64,000 nucleotides of DNA, from the NCBI RefSeq assembly GCF_045679555.1, contig NC_092087.1, positions 26,171,367-26,235,366 on the forward strand, read 5' to 3'. The position numbers and the translations under genes were made by a program. The DNA comes from Salvelinus alpinus (taxonomy: Eukaryota > Chordata > Actinopteri > Salmoniformes > Salmonidae). Positions 1 to 13,925 of the stretch are shown here, one piece after another. The stretch's first letter is position 1, and every line of letters starts with the position of its first letter. The notes under the pieces were generated by a model. It searched no databases and was not told where the DNA came from. It saw only the letters and a list, made by a program, of their open reading frames with translations.

Positions 1-205
<205 letters not shown>

Positions 206-235
206 TAATGTTCCACTCATATATACCATCTAGAC

Positions 236-412
236 CAGGGCTGCACAACCCGTTTCCTGTAGAGCTTCTCTCCTTAGGTTTTTGCTCCAACGCTAATCTA
301 GCAAACCTGATTCTAATAATTAGCTGGTTGATAATATTAATCAGGTTAGTTATAACTGGGGTTGGAGTGAAAACCTACAGGAGGGTATCTCTCCAGGAAC
401 AGGGTTGACCTG
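236..412. mobile_element. short hAT-type MITE in magi1 intron
   Basis: A 177-bp non-coding palindromic element starts CAGGGCTGCACAACCC and ends GGGTTGACCTG. It is flanked by a perfect 8-bp direct repeat ATCTAGAC (228-235 and 413-420), the target duplication size of hAT transposons. The inner arms are also complementary (cctacagga and its complement near each end). It has no coding capacity and is assumed to have been mobilised in trans. Confidence 0.8.
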
Positions 413-623
413 ATCTAGACCGAAGACTGTCTCAGCCGCTAGGATCAACCTGTGTCAGGAATTATTTATCAGTTATTATCAGTTATGTAAACATGTATTG
501 TATTGGAATATACAGTACCAGTCAAAAGTTTGGACACACCTACTCATTCAAGGGTTTTTCTTTATTTTTACTATTTTCTACATAGAATAATAGTGAAGAC
601 ATCAAAACTATGAAATAACACAT

Positions 624-880
624 AGGGAAAGGGGGATACCTGGGCAGTTGTACAACTAAAAGCATTCAACTGAATTGTGTTTTCCGCATTTAACCCAACA
701 CCTCTGAATCGGAGAGGTGCAGGGGGCTGCCATAATTAACATCCACGGCTTCGGCGCCCGGGGAACTGTGGGTTAACTGCCTTGCTCAGGGGCAGAATGA
801 CAGATTTGTAATTGTCAGCTCGGGGATTTGATCCAGCAACCTTTTGGTTACTGGCCCAATGCTCTTACCACTAGGCTACC
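624..880 (-). mobile_element. tRNA-derived SINE inserted in the Tc1 element
   Basis: On the minus strand the head looks like a tRNA gene: a TAGCCTAGTGG A-box-like stretch, then a GGTTGCTGGATCAAATCC B-box-like stretch, followed by the SINE body. The same family occurs at 15,716-15,911 and 34,058-34,321. The tRNA-like part does not form an intact tRNA gene. It interrupts an otherwise continuous Tc1 left arm, so it is younger than that element. Confidence 0.75.
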
Positions 881-1223
881 TAATGTAGTAACCAAAAAAA
901 GTGTTAAACAAATCAAAATATATTTTATGTTTGAGATTTTTCAAAGTAGCCACCCTTTGTCTTGATGACAGCTTTAAACACTCTTGGCATTATCTCAACC
1001 AGTGTCATGAGGTAGTCACCTGGAATGCATTTCAATTAACAGGTGTGCCTTGTTTGGAATTTCTTTCCTTTTTAATGTGTTTAAGCCAATCAGTTGTAGG
1101 GGTGGTATAAGGTAGGGGTGGTATACATAAGATAGCCCTATTTGGTAAAATACCAAGTCCATATTACAGCAAGAACACCTCAAATAAGCAAAGAGAAACG
1201 ACAGTCCATCATTACTTTCTGAC

Positions 1224-2160
1224 ATGAAGGTCAGTCAATCCGGAAGTTTCTTCAAGTGCGGTAGCAAAAACCATCAAGCGTTATGATGAAACTGGTTCTC
1301 ATGAGGACCGCCACAGGAAAGGAAGACCCAGAGTTACCTCTGCTGCAGAGGATAAGTTCAGTAGTGTTAACTACACCTCAGATTGCAGCCCAAATAAATG
1401 CTTCACAGAGGTCAAGTAACAGACACATCTCAACATCAACTGTTCAGAGGAGACTGCGTGAATCAGGCCTTCATGGTCGAATTGCTGCAAAGAAACCACT
1501 ACTGAAGGACACCAATAATAAGAAGAGACTTGCTTGGGCCAAGAAACATGATCAATGGACATTAGACCGGTGGAAATCTGTCCTTTGGCCTGGTGAGTCC
1601 AAATTTGAGATGTTTGGTTCCAACCAACGAAGCGTTGGTGAATGGATGATCTCAACATGTGTGGTTCCCACCGTGAAGCATGGAGGAGGTGTGATGTTGT
1701 GGGTGTGCTTTGCTGGTGAAACTGTCTGTGATTTATTTAGAATTCAAGGCACACTTAACCAGCCTGGCTACCACAGCATTCTGCAGCGATACGCCATCCC
1801 ATCTGGTTTACACTTAGTAGGACTATCATTTGTTTTTCAACAGGACAATGACCCAACACACCTCCAGGCTGTGTAAGGGCTATTTGACCAAGAAGGAGAG
1901 TGATGGAGTGCTGCATCAGATGACCTGGCCTCCACAATCACCCAACCTCAACCCAATTGAGATGGTTTGGGATGAGTTGGACCGCATAGTGAAGGAAAAG
2001 CAGCCAACAAGTGCTCAGCATATGTGGGAACTCCTTGAAGACTGTTGGAAAAGCATTCCAGGTGAAGCTGATTGAGAGAATGCCAAGAGTGTGCATAGCT
2101 GGAGTGTGCAAAGCTGTCATCAAGGCAAAGGGTGGCTACTTTGAAGAATCTAAAATCTAA
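1224..2160 (+). pseudogene. Tc1-like transposase pseudogene
   Basis: The Tc1 DDE transposase is readable from about 1224. It includes the HTH region, the [11 protein letters not shown] stretch, QQDND (second Asp) and PQSPNLNPIEMVWDEL (Glu). Three frames must be combined, and there is a stop just after the second Asp motif (about 1875). The first catalytic Asp of the usual W-S-D-E-S motif is Gly here (WPGES), so even an intact reading would lack activity. It is a dead copy. Confidence 0.85.
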
Positions 2161-2283
2161 AATACATTTTGATTTTAACACTTTTGGTTACTACATGATG
2201 TGTTATTTCATAGTTTTGATGTCTTCAGTATTATTCTATGTAGAAAATAGTAAAAATAAAGAGAAATACTGGTACTGTATATA

Positions 2284-2772
2284 CACTGAGTGTACAAAAC
2301 ATTAGGAACACCCTTTTGCCCTGATTTCATTCTTTGGGGCATGGAATCTACAAGGTGTCGAAACCGTTCCACAGGGATGCTGGCCCATGTTGATTCTAAT
2401 GCTTCCGTCAGTTGTCAATTTGGTTGGATGTCCTTTGGGTTGTGGACCATTCAACAGGAAACTGTTGAGCGTGAAAAACCCAGCAATGTTGCAGTTCTTG
2501 ATACACTCAAACCGATGCACCTGGTACCTACTACCATACCCTGTTCAAAGGCACTTAAATCTTTTGTCTTGCCAATTAACCATCTGAATGGTACACATAC
2601 ACAACCTCAATTGTCTCAAGGCTTAGAAATCCTTCTTTAAACTTAATCTACATACTGATTGAAGTGGATTTAACAAGTGACATCAATAAGGGATCATAGC
2701 TTTCAACCTGGATTCACCTGGTCAGTCTGTCATGGAAAGAGCAGTTGTTCCTAATGTTTTCTACCCTCAGTG
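2284..2772. mobile_element. TA-flanked MITE with 27-bp inverted repeats
   Basis: The left end CACTGAGTGTACAAAACATT and the complement of the right end (CACTGAGGGTAGAAAACATT) match with few differences, and both continue into AGGAACA. TA dinucleotides flank it, as for Tc1/mariner insertions. The interior is non-coding. A truncated second copy lies at about 31,708-31,894. Confidence 0.75.
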
Positions 2773-3466
2773 TATATATACCTTTTGCTAAAGGAAAGCC
2801 TATCTCAGTACATCACCATCACACTGTTTTTACATTTCAAGTGCTCTAGTCAGTCTGAACACCCCCACAATGTTGACAGAGCTGCTTCTCTGGGATGTGA
2901 GGGAACTTTCTAGTGCAGTCGTGCCTTTCACATACTTCTGAAACATGCAAGAGTTATTCAACTGTCAGAGGCTGTCACAATGTGTGTATGTTTGTCTGTG
3001 TGTTAGGGCTAAAAGCTCTCGCTACACTGCACTAACACATCAGCCTGGACTGCTGTTTCATTAAGTGAGGGAGAATCAGGGAGAACGTCAGTGTAACCAC
3101 TAGTCTTTGTCAACCTGCATGTTGGAGAAATTTGAACTATTTGTCCATGTTTTTGGCTGTTTTTATGGATGAACGCCTTTTTCTATAGAGCCATAGATGA
3201 TTACACTGAGGCAAAATTGTTCTGCCAAGGAAACAGATAGAGGGCGGATGTTTTATAAAAGCATAGTTTGGGTTTGTGAGGGAGGGAGAGTTTGTATTTT
3301 GGGCTGAGAGGTTGTGTGTGTGTGTGTTAGATTGAGAATCCCTGTGTATTAGTGAGATATGTAGATTTATCCAGGGCAGGGTTGTCTCCTGCTGTTTAAC
3401 ACAGGGCTGTTAGGGAAGGAGATTTAATAAGGAGGCTGATTCCAAAATCACTGCAGGGAGACTCAG
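2773..3466. other. magi1 intron, nothing recognised
   Basis: Ordinary A+T-moderate intronic sequence. It has a short TG run near 3316 and no exon, RNA gene or transposon that I can identify. Confidence 0.5.
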
Positions 3467-4340
3467 CGCTCTCTCTCTCTCCCCTTCCCCTCTCTCTTGC
3501 TTGCACTCTCTCTCTCTCTCCTTTCGCTTTCACTCTCGCTCTCTCTCGCCCTCCCCCTTCCCCTCTCTCTTGCTTGCACTCTCTCTCACTCTCACTCTCC
3601 CCCCTTTCTCTCACTCCCCCCTTTCTCTCACTCCCCCCTTTCTCTCGCTCCCCCCCTTTATCTTGCTCTCTCCCCCCTCCCGCTCTCTCCCCCTCCCTCT
3701 CTCTCTCCCCCCTCCCTCTCTCTCTCCCCCCTTCCTCTCTCTCCCCCCCTTCCTCTCTCTCCCCCCCTTCCTCTCTCTCCCCTTTCTCTCCCCTTTCTCT
3801 CTCCCCTTTCTTTCACTCTCTCTCCCCTTTCTTTCACTCTCTCTCCCCCTTTCTCTCTCTCTCCTTCCCTTTCTCTCTCTGCCTCGCTCTCCCCCTTTCT
3901 CTCACACTCTCTCTCCCCATTTCTATCGCTCTCTTACCCCTTTCTTTTGCACTCTCCCTCCCTCCCTCTCTCTCGCTCTCTCCTTTCTCTCACTCTCTCT
4001 CTTTCGCTCTCCCCCTTCCTCTCTCACTTTCCCTCTATATCTCCCCTTTCTCTCTCCCCCCTCTTTCTCTGCCCCCTTCCTCTCTCTCTCCCACCCCTTC
4101 CTTCCTCTCTTGCTTTCTCTCGTTCTCTCGCACGCTGTCCCTTCTCTCTCTCACTTTACCTCTATCACCCCCCTTCCTCTCTCTTTCTGTCTCTTCCTCT
4201 CTCTCTTCCCCTTCCTCTCTCTCTCTCTCTCTATTTCCTTCCTCTCTCGTCCACCTTTCTCTCTCTCTCTTCCCCCTTTCTCGCTCCCCTTTCTTTCTCT
4301 CGCTCTCTCTCTCCCCATTCTCTCTCTCTCTCTCTCTCCC

Positions 4341-4391
<51 letters not shown>

Positions 4392-4697
4392 CCTTCGCTC
4401 TCTCCCCCTTCCTCTCTCTTTTTCTCTGCCTCTCTCTCCCCCTTCCCCTCTCTTCCGCTCTTGACCCCCTTCCTCGTTCTCTCTCTGCCTTTTTCTCTCG
4501 CTGCCTCTCTCTCCCCTTTCTCTCACTCTCTGCCTTTCTCTCTCTCTGCCTCTCTCTCCCCTTTCTCTCCCTCACGCCTGGCCTATCTCTCTCTCTCTCT
4601 CTGCCTCTCTCTCTCTCCCCCTTCCTCTCCCTCTCCCTCCCCTTCCTCTCTCTCACCCCCTTTCTCTCTCTCTCTCTGCCTTTCTCTCTCACCTAAT
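3467..4697. repeat. 1.2-kb CT-rich polypyrimidine tract
   Basis: Almost pure C/T on the + strand: (CT)n runs alternating with CCCCCTTTC-type blocks. Long open frames on both strands (Ser/Leu/Pro on +, Arg/Glu on -) are a by-product of the composition and are not genes. It lies in the large magi1 intron. Such homopurine/homopyrimidine tracts can adopt triplex structures, which is general knowledge and not shown here. Confidence 0.95.
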
Positions 4698-5363
4698 ATA
4701 GTCTGCATTGTGATGTAGTGTAAAAGCAACAAGGGAGAGATGGTGTGACCCTTACTCAGCCCCCTGGGTAGGCAGGCAGGGCTGAATTCTTCCTCCCATG
4801 AATTCTTCGATAAAATTGTCCTTTTCCCCTTCCATTCTCACAGTGGGAGAGACTGATCAGTGATACAGTTCAGTGCATTCTGCATCCTGTGTCCTCAATG
4901 TTTCAAGAGGGGCAAAAAAAAGAAAAGGTTGCAAACTGCACTAAAGTGGAAAGACTGGGAGGGAAGAAGGGATAGAGTATTGGAAAGAGGACAGTGGGAG
5001 AGAAGAAGGATGGGATGAGCGAAACAGAAATTGAGGGAGGAAAAGAAGAAGGATGGAGCCTGGGCTGCAGGCAGTTGACACTGGTGTGGAGAGAGGTCTA
5101 TTTTAAGACATTGGGATGCATGGGCAGAGAGACGACTCATCAAACTCCGGGTCTCCCCAGCAATGACTACCCAGCAGGGTGGAATTAAACCCACTCGGCC
5201 CGTCCTCGGCTCGGCCTCCACCTTGATTGGCCGGCCCAGCGTCTCAGGGGCTGTGGTCTGAATGGAGAGTTAAGCCAATGGAATCCAAGGGGACTAGTGG
5301 GGGAGGGATGGATAGATGAGAGAGGAATTGAGCACAGTTTGTGGGGTTGTGAGTGGAATAGAG
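4698..5363. other. magi1 intron, nothing recognised
   Basis: Purine-rich intronic sequence between the CT tract and the minisatellite. No exon or transposon recognised. Confidence 0.5.
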
Positions 5364-6250
5364 AGTAGGGGCTAGGATCAGGCTAGGGGTGGTAGTTGGG
5401 CTGAGAGCAGGGGCTAGGATCAGGCTAGGGGTGGTAGTTGGGCTGAGAGCAGGGGCTAGGATCAGGCTAGGGGTGGTAGTTGGGCTGAGAGCAGGGGCTA
5501 GGATCAGGCTAGGGGTGGTAGTTGGGCTGAGAGCAGGGGCTAGGATCAGGCTAGGGGTGGTAGTTGGGCTGAGAGCAGGGGCTAGGATCAGGCTAGGGGT
5601 GGTAGTTGGGCTGAGAGCAGGGGCTAGGATCAGGCTAGGGGTGGTAGTTGGGCTGAGAGCAGGGGCTAGGATCAGGCTAGGGGTGGTAGTTGGGCTGAGA
5701 GCAGGGGCTAGGATCAGGCTAGGGGTGGTAGTTGGGCTGAGAGCAGGGGCTAGGATCAGGCTAGGGGTGGTAGTTGGGCTGAGAGCAGGGGCTAGGATCA
5801 GGCTAGGGGTGGTAGTTGGGCTGAGAGCAGGGGCTAGGATCAGGCTAGGGGTGGTAGTTGGGCTGAGAGCAGGGGCTAGGATCAGGCTAGGGGTGGTAGT
5901 TGGGCTGAGAGCAGGGGCTAGGATCAGGCTAGGGGTGGTAGTTGGGCTGAGAGCAGGGGCTAGGATCAGGCTAGGGGTGGTAGTTGGGCTGAGAGCAGGG
6001 GCTAGGGGTGGTAGTTGGGCTGAGAGCAGGGGCTAGGATCAGGCTAGGGGTGGTAGTTGGGCTGAGAGCAGGGGCTAGGATCAGGCTAGGGGTGGTAGTT
6101 GGGCTGAGAGCAGGGGCTAGGATCAGGCTAGGGGTGGTAGTTGGGCTGAGAGCAGGGGCTAGGATCAGGCAAGGGGTGGTAGTTGGGCTGAGAGCAGGGG
6201 CTAGGATCAGGCTAGGGGTGGTAGCTGGGCTGATAGCAGGGGCTAGGAGT
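5364..6250. repeat. 42-bp minisatellite, about 21 copies
   Basis: The unit is built on GGCTAGGATCAGG, CTAGGGGTGGTAG and TTGGGCTGAGAGCAGG. Copies are almost identical, except one shortened unit near 6000 and degenerate edge copies after 6220. As 42 is a multiple of three and one frame lacks stops, it gives a long open frame (a 14-residue repeat). This has no start context or conservation argument and lies inside an intron. Confidence 0.95.
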
Positions 6251-6686
<436 letters not shown>

Positions 6687-6784
6687 TGAGAGGGATTCTG
6701 AGATTTGGAGTACCTAATTGACTAAGAACATGTATCTATGAGCAGTGATTTTTAACCTATATTTTGACATCTTTCTCATTCCAG

Positions 6785-6878
6785 AAACAACACCAAACCA
6801 AAACAGGAGTCCTCTTTTGAGTTCAAATCCCCCCAGGCCCCTCCTCCCCCCGCCCCAACAACACAACCTCCAGCCCAG
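6785..6878 (+). CDS. magi1: magi1-like linker exon 2 (proline-rich)
   Basis: The acceptor is CAG at 6782-6784 and the donor is GTAAGG. It encodes NNTKPKQESSFEFKSPQ and then a short proline run (APPPPAP). MAGI1 has a matching TKPKQES-FEFK stretch in the same place. The phase runs cleanly into the PDZ exon at 7292. Confidence 0.85.
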
Positions 6879-7249
6879 GTAAGGACTTGTCCAGCGCCAA
6901 CAAGGCCTGCCCCATCCAGCCCACTACACATCCTACAGCAATGTGTTCCGTTTAAGTGGTTGTCACACTAGGGAGATGCTTTATTCTGATACCATGTTGA
7001 TAAGATCCTGAACAGAGCAGGGAGGGAGGGTGTTAGTCGGTGTCTGTGGCTCTGCGTGCCCTCTCGGCCCACCTCAAACCGCCCCCAGAGTCTAAACCAT
7101 CTATGATTCATCTCACTCACCACCACTATGGAGCTCCGATCTATTAGGTGCGACTGTCCTCAAGGTGGCATTCATCCCCACACTGAAATACGAGCCGTCC
7201 CCAGACACAAACATTATCAAGTCCAGCCACCGGTGAATCACCAGTCTGA

Positions 7250-8378
<1,129 letters not shown>

Positions 8379-8381
8379 TGA

Positions 8382-9742
8382 GCACAATGGGGAGAGGGAC
8401 AGGGTGGGGTGCGAGAGGAACCCTGTCTCCTGTCCTGCTCTGTCCTGCGCTCCGGGCTCGGGACCTTCCACTAACTGCCACTGTCCACTGGGTGCGTCTG
8501 GTTCTACTCTGGGTGCTCTCTTCGGGTCTGGGTCAACTGCTGTCACCTGCTGTCACCTTTTAACCTTGTGCTGTGTGTCACTGAGTGGGGTGTGGCTTGG
8601 GGAGCAGGGCATTCTGTGATTCCCCAAGAATGAAAAGGGTCTACGGACCCATTGATAAAATAAAAACAATGAAAGAACTGCGAGGAGAGGGATAAAATCT
8701 TATCTTAAAGATGTAGTGTTTCTAAATGTGGATATGTTTATTGATTCTCAGAGTCGTTGCTGAATGATATTTTTTGGGTTGAAAAAAAATAAAAACTGGG
8801 AAATGCTCTCTGGTTGTATTGCATCTCCAAGCTTTGATATGACGTTATCAACATATTTATAATATTTATTGATGGTGAATGTAAGCTTCTGAGTTTAGGA
8901 CTTCAGTTGAGAAATTAGAGCATTCTAATACTTTCTACCATTTCAATGGGAAATTCACAATACTTTGTTTGACATATTCAAAAATCCACAGATTTATTCT
9001 CATCTACTGTAACTGTCATTGGGAAGCTGTGATTCTGGAGACTGCACTCATTCCTGACAATTCAATTCCATTCAGCTCCACTTCTACAGAAATGTTTGTA
9101 AATGTACAGAGCCATGATCATGATCAACCCACATATTAATCTAGAAAGTATATGGCTGCATGAAGTTGTCAGTGTAAATCCAAATGTTTTTTTCTGAATC
9201 TTTTGTCGATTTTCCATAATATTTATGGAATATTTCATTTTAATTGTATTGATCTGTTGATTGATTGTCACAATTCATCTTAATGCATTCTTGATTTCTA
9301 TTCATGTGATTTTTTGAGCTGAGAATATCTTATGTCTTTCCTGCACCAATATGACATCTCTGTGAGGTTGTATATTTTTTACAATTTTTCGTACTTTTAG
9401 TTTCCACCATTTGACATTTCATTTCTGTTAGCAATGTAAACTGCTTCATACGGTGTTGTGTGTGCGTCTCACTGTCTCTATGGGGTTGGGGTCTCTGTGT
9501 GTGTGAACACACTGTGAGTGTGTGCTGGGTTCCAGGACTTTCTCTGTAACTGATTGTTTTTTCCTCAAGGGTTGTGTTATTTTCTGGACTGTCTCTTTCT
9601 CCGAATGATCAAATAAACACCTTTTCCATTGGACAATAATTATTCTTCTGCCTATTGTTGTAGGATCTAAACCCTATGCCTTTCTCGTCTCTCTGTTTTA
9701 TCTACCTTTCCTTTTGTTTCACTGGGCTCTTTCTTCCTTCAG
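8382..9742. other. magi1 intron, nothing recognised
   Basis: Intronic, A+T-rich from about 8640. It holds several AATAAA-like hexamers (for example at about 8658 and 9610) but no recognisable transposon. Some of these could serve a short isoform ending at 8381. Confidence 0.45.
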
Positions 9743-9897
9743 CGATGGTTGCTCCCCATCTCACCGCATGTATGAGATCATCTAATGACAAGCTGGGAGA
9801 TCCTAGTTCCTACCAAAATCAGACCATGGTTTGTAGCTGTCCTCTCTCTCTCTCTCTCCGATCTCTCTCTCTTGCCGTGCCTCTGCTCCATGCATAA
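9743..9897 (+). CDS. magi1: alternative 3'-terminal exon of magi1 (short C-terminus)
   Basis: A good acceptor (TTCCTTCAG) precedes an exon that joins the phase-1 PDZ exon. It encodes AMVAPHLTACMRSSNDKLGD, then a short tail and a stop at 9895-9897. Known MAGI1 short isoforms continue after the same PDZ with a segment like AMIPPNIAACMRNEKLGE, so this is probably the fish counterpart. Whether it ends at this stop or splices again at the GTTTGT after QNQTM (about 9834) cannot be decided from sequence. Confidence 0.65.
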
Positions 9898-10934
9898 GAA
9901 TCCATTCACCCAGAATGCATTGCCAATGCCGCCGCCTCTGTTGTCATGTTGACTAGTTGGAATGGATTCACACATACCACATCTTGCATTTAACCTCTGG
10001 GAATGGCGTGTCCACTGCTGACATGCCGAAGCTTTCTTTCAATTCATGTCACGTTAGTTTGGTGATAGTGATTGTTGGACAATGGTAATGGTTTTTCTCT
10101 CCTAGACATTTTCTCAGCCAATCAATCAAGTAGTTACTATGACTTTTAGAAGCTGTCTTGTGACACTTTGATTACCATCCATGTGGTTTATTCACTGATC
10201 TGGTGAGATGGTTACAGTCAGGTAAGAACCAATAGAACTGCAGTCATTTTAATTAGGATCAGTAGTCTCCTTGATTAGTCCCTAAAACAATTCCGTGCTC
10301 CCTCTATCCATGGTGTTGAGCCCACTCCCAGCATTCTTTATAGAGTGCAATCTGAAAATAATGAGCAACCACGTTCTTCCTGAAACCAAACATGCTCATT
10401 CATTATTTACATCATTACTCAATTCAGAAACTCATCTTGGTTTTGTTAGTTGCATTAAATATTGATATCACATCAAAGGCAGAGCATGAGTGAGAGCATG
10501 AGTGAGAGCATGAGTGAGCATGAATTAGTCATGTCAAACAATCGAAATCAGCATCAACACCACGCAGCATCGTAATCAAACCATTGGTCCAACCATCAGT
10601 TGAGCCCCCTTCAGCTCCATAAAGCCAGACGCCACCCTAGGCTCCTTTTCCTGGGGACAGGTTTGTTGTGGAGAACGTCTCTGGGCTTTGGCTGTTCCAC
10701 CAGTCCTCGCACAGTACATTGCTGCTTTTGGCTCATACATAGCAATACTAATATCAAACCATCAGCTGTGGCTGTGCATCCAAATTAAGAATTTAGCCGT
10801 GTTTGTTTGTTGACATTAACATTACAATTGGCAGTATTACTAATAATGTTAGATGCCTGGTTATTGGTCAGGGAGTCTGTGAGAGCATTGTGTTTCATCC
10901 AGCACCCTGTGTTATATGTCGTGTTCTATTCCAG
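9898..10934. other. magi1 intron
   Basis: Intronic. It contains a small direct repeat (gagcatgagtga, three times, near 10,485-10,525) and otherwise nothing I recognise. Confidence 0.5.
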
Positions 10935-12151
10935 ACCCCAGCATCGACGGTGCCGGCCCAGCCGCAGGGGTACAAAACGCTTCGGAAATGAGCACCCTGC
11001 TCCACAACAACGCACCATCGGACACCAACACACCAGACCCTCACAAACCATCACGGAGCAAGGACAAGAAGGGCCACCACCATTCAAAACACAGACACCG
11101 GTCCCCGGACAAGAGGAGCAAGAGCAAGGGAGGGGCGTCTGGGGAGACAGGGGCCTCCTCCAATCAGTCCAAGAGAAAGGGCGACAAGAGCAAGAGGTCT
11201 GGTGGGGACAACCACGGCACTCACCAACACCACAACAACAGTAGCGGCCACCGCCACCGGAGACACCGCTCCCCTGATAAGGGTCGTAGCCGGGCCCGCA
11301 GCGCAGAGAAAACCCTGGACAGTAGACAAAGCCAAGGGCACAGAGAGAGGGAAGGCCGCTCCCCTGACCGGCACCACACCCACCGCCAGCGCTCTCCCTA
11401 CAGGTCCCCTCGGCGCAATCGGTCACCCTATGGCCACCGCTCCCCCTATGGTCACCGGTCACCCTACCGCTCACGCCACCACTCCCCCACCCGCTACCAC
11501 CGCACCCAGTCATCAGACCCCTACCGGCAGCCCTCCCCATACAGACGGAGGGGCCGGGAGCCAGAGAGGCCCAACGGGGGGGTGGCACCAGTGCTGAGGA
11601 AGCCTCCAGGCCCTGTGCCCAGCCCCTATCGTGAGGAGAGTGTGCTGCGGGAGCCTCCAGCCCTGGACCGGCTCAACAGGGAGGCCACGCTGTCGAGGGA
11701 GTCCAGGGAGCAGCGCCTGTTTGAGGAGGATAGCCTTCTGCTGAGGGCATCCACCCTGGAGCGTGACTACAGAGGAGATGGCCTGTTATCTGCTGCTGCC
11801 CGTGGCCAGAGAGGAGAGACCATGCCCAGGGTCCGTACCCCCGAGTCCGACAGCGCCTACAAGAGGTACAGCTCACTGCTGAGGGGACGCTCGCCTGAGA
11901 GGGTGGAGAGAGAGGCACGCTACGCCCCCAGAGAGGAGTCCCCAGACCCCCGCTACAGAGTCCAGAGTCTGGGCAGAGACATCTCACCTGTCAGGAGCTT
12001 CATAGAGCTGGAGGAGGAGGAGGGAGCAACAGCACCCAGGCTGAAGGAGTCTTACAGCACACTCAAGTCTGACATCAGCCGTGCTTCCAAAGCACCCCCG
12101 GAGCCCAAGCGGAAGGCTTACAAAGACAGCCCCAAAGATCTGAGCATCTGA
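10935..12151 (+). CDS. magi1: magi1-like last coding exon (long Arg/Ser/His-rich C-terminus)
   Basis: Acceptor TATTCCAG, then DPSIDGAGPAAGVQ, matching the start of the long MAGI1 C-terminal region (DPSSDRHGPATGPQ in mammals). About 405 residues follow. They are rich in Arg, Ser, His and Pro with repeated RSPD/RSPY motifs at about residues 50-180 of the exon, then a charged region with E-x-E runs. It ends in KDLSI, like mammalian MAGI1 (TDLSI), a possible PDZ-binding C-terminus. It is predicted disordered, with many Ser-Pro sites that could be phosphorylated. The first in-frame Met is internal, so the exon is only translated as part of the spliced mRNA. Confidence 0.88.
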
Positions 12152-12840
12152 TGGGACGTCTGCTGTAACACAACCAGCCCCCCCCCCCCCTCTCACCGCC
12201 CCACGGCACCATGGTTCCCTCTCACCACTCAGCTCTACTCTTCACACAACAGAACACACCTGGACCCTGGATGAACCTAAATTATTGATTATATTACATT
12301 CCTGCGTTCCCACTAGACAGTGATTCCAAAACCTACAAACTTTTAATGACAGAAGTACAATATCTTATTTTTTTTCCTTTTAGTTTTTTTGGGGTCGTTT
12401 TTTGTGATTTGGTTAAGCATTGTACATTCATCAGAATTTTACAGAAAATGTAAAACCACAAAAAACAATGATGTGCCTAACAGTTCCATTAATGAGCGTA
12501 TTTTTGTTTAGTTTTTGTTTGATATGAGACGGCCGTTTTCTCAGCCATCTGTCTGATGACTGGTATGTATTTGTCCACTGAGCCCAAGGAGGCAGGCAGC
12601 ACACAGTTCCAGTGACTGGTGCCACCCACACAGATGCGGTGCATGTCTTTTTCTTTCTCTCCCCCAGTGCCACTGTTTTTTAGACATTTGACCAGACTAT
12701 AGCACAAGCCTGCATTTGTTTGTATATTTTTGACTGCAGTATGTGTACATTGATGGGATAAAAACGAATGAAGGGAAAATAAAGTTCAACTACGATGGTG
12801 ATGATGATAATGTTAAAATAAAAATAATATATTAAACATA
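12152..12840 (+). other. magi1: magi1 3' UTR with poly(A) signals
   Basis: Follows the stop codon. AATAAA occurs at 12,778-12,783 and again at 12,817-12,822, each suitable for cleavage shortly downstream. A C-run (about 12,179-12,190) lies just after the stop. Confidence 0.7.
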
Positions 12841-13629
12841 TCTTCAGTGTCCCTATTTTGGTATTTTTGTATTGTAATTGATCAGTGTCGGAATGTGAAC
12901 AATTTTGACGTGAGTCTGTCTTACTACCTCATGAGATTCATAAGATAAAATATTGAAGATAGGCCAGAATGGTAGATTAATAATATAGTATAATATTTCA
13001 AACAAAGTAAAGTATGGTTTACTTGGATCTGTCTGTTTATAAACCAGTGTGGTCCTTTTCCCTTTATTCTTCAAATGAGAGAGGAAGAAAGCTGTGTCCT
13101 CAGTCAAGACGATGACAGGAGCCAATGGATGGGGACACCAAGGTCATGTACTCTTCTTCCCAGACCACAGACAGACAGAACGGCAGATGGTAGATGCAGA
13201 CAGAGGCCAGTCAGTCAGGTGACCTGTGGAGGCCACTCAGGTTTATTAGAGGAAAACCTCTTCTATCAGCTGTCAGCTTCTGACCGGACAGATTGACAAA
13301 GAAATTGTTAGACATACCAGATTAAATATCTGGTCATGGCCTGATCAATAAAGTTGTCTCATAATGAAGCCAGACAATTTGAGACGTGCTTGGATAATAA
13401 GCCTTAAAATATTGTCTGAATTGCAAATAATTTCCAGTATTATTCTTTTCCTTGTTTATAACTATGGGTCTGGGTCTGTTTTAACTATAATACATTTTAG
13501 GAACATGCCAGTTTCTTTTAAGAATATTTTTCTCCTAAAAGAAAGTATGACTTTGATGGTTGTTTTTTTAATATTTTCTGTAGGTGCCATAATATATATG
13601 ATGAATATGGCTGACGTTTTACATTCTCC
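12841..13629. other. intergenic, nothing recognised
   Basis: A+T-rich DNA downstream of magi1. No gene, RNA or transposon recognised. Confidence 0.5.
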
Positions 13630-13925
13630 CAACCAATAGTGCTATTTGGTTTGTTTTTTTGTGTAAGTTATTTTTTTTACTTATTGTGTACATAATGTTG
13701 TTGCTACCATCTCTTATGACCTAAAATAACTTCTGGACATTAGAACAGCGATTTCTCTCCACGAACTGGAAGAAAGTTTTTCCTTTAACGAGTCCGACGA
13801 GAAGGATATCCTGCTTTCACTGGAACAAGACCAGATCCCCGCCTTTTGTGTGAAGAAAAGACGCAGGAAAAGGGGCCGCAAATCGGGCACCCTTCTGAGA
13901 ATCCGTAGGCGAGCGAGTAAACTCC

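Larger units (their letters stand above)
513..2277 (+). mobile_element. Tc1/mariner-like transposon, degenerate, interrupted by a SINE
   Basis: The left end reads CAGTACCAGTCAAAAGTTTGG after a TA, and the right end finishes in ACTGGTACTG before TA. The right inverted repeat has lost about 30 bp relative to the left. A SINE (624-880) splits the left part. The body holds a Tc1 transposase remnant and ends as a typical salmonid Tc1 copy. A related copy lies at 34,770-35,899 in the opposite orientation. It sits in a magi1 intron. Confidence 0.85.

Noticed and set aside
624..880. tRNA gene on the minus strand (A- and B-box-like blocks)
   Set aside because: No intact cloverleaf; it is the head of a SINE found three times in the window.
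3497..4718. Open frames of up to 405 codons on both strands, rich in Ser/Leu/Pro or Arg/Glu
   Set aside because: They follow from the CT repeat composition; no domain, and they lie inside an intron tract.
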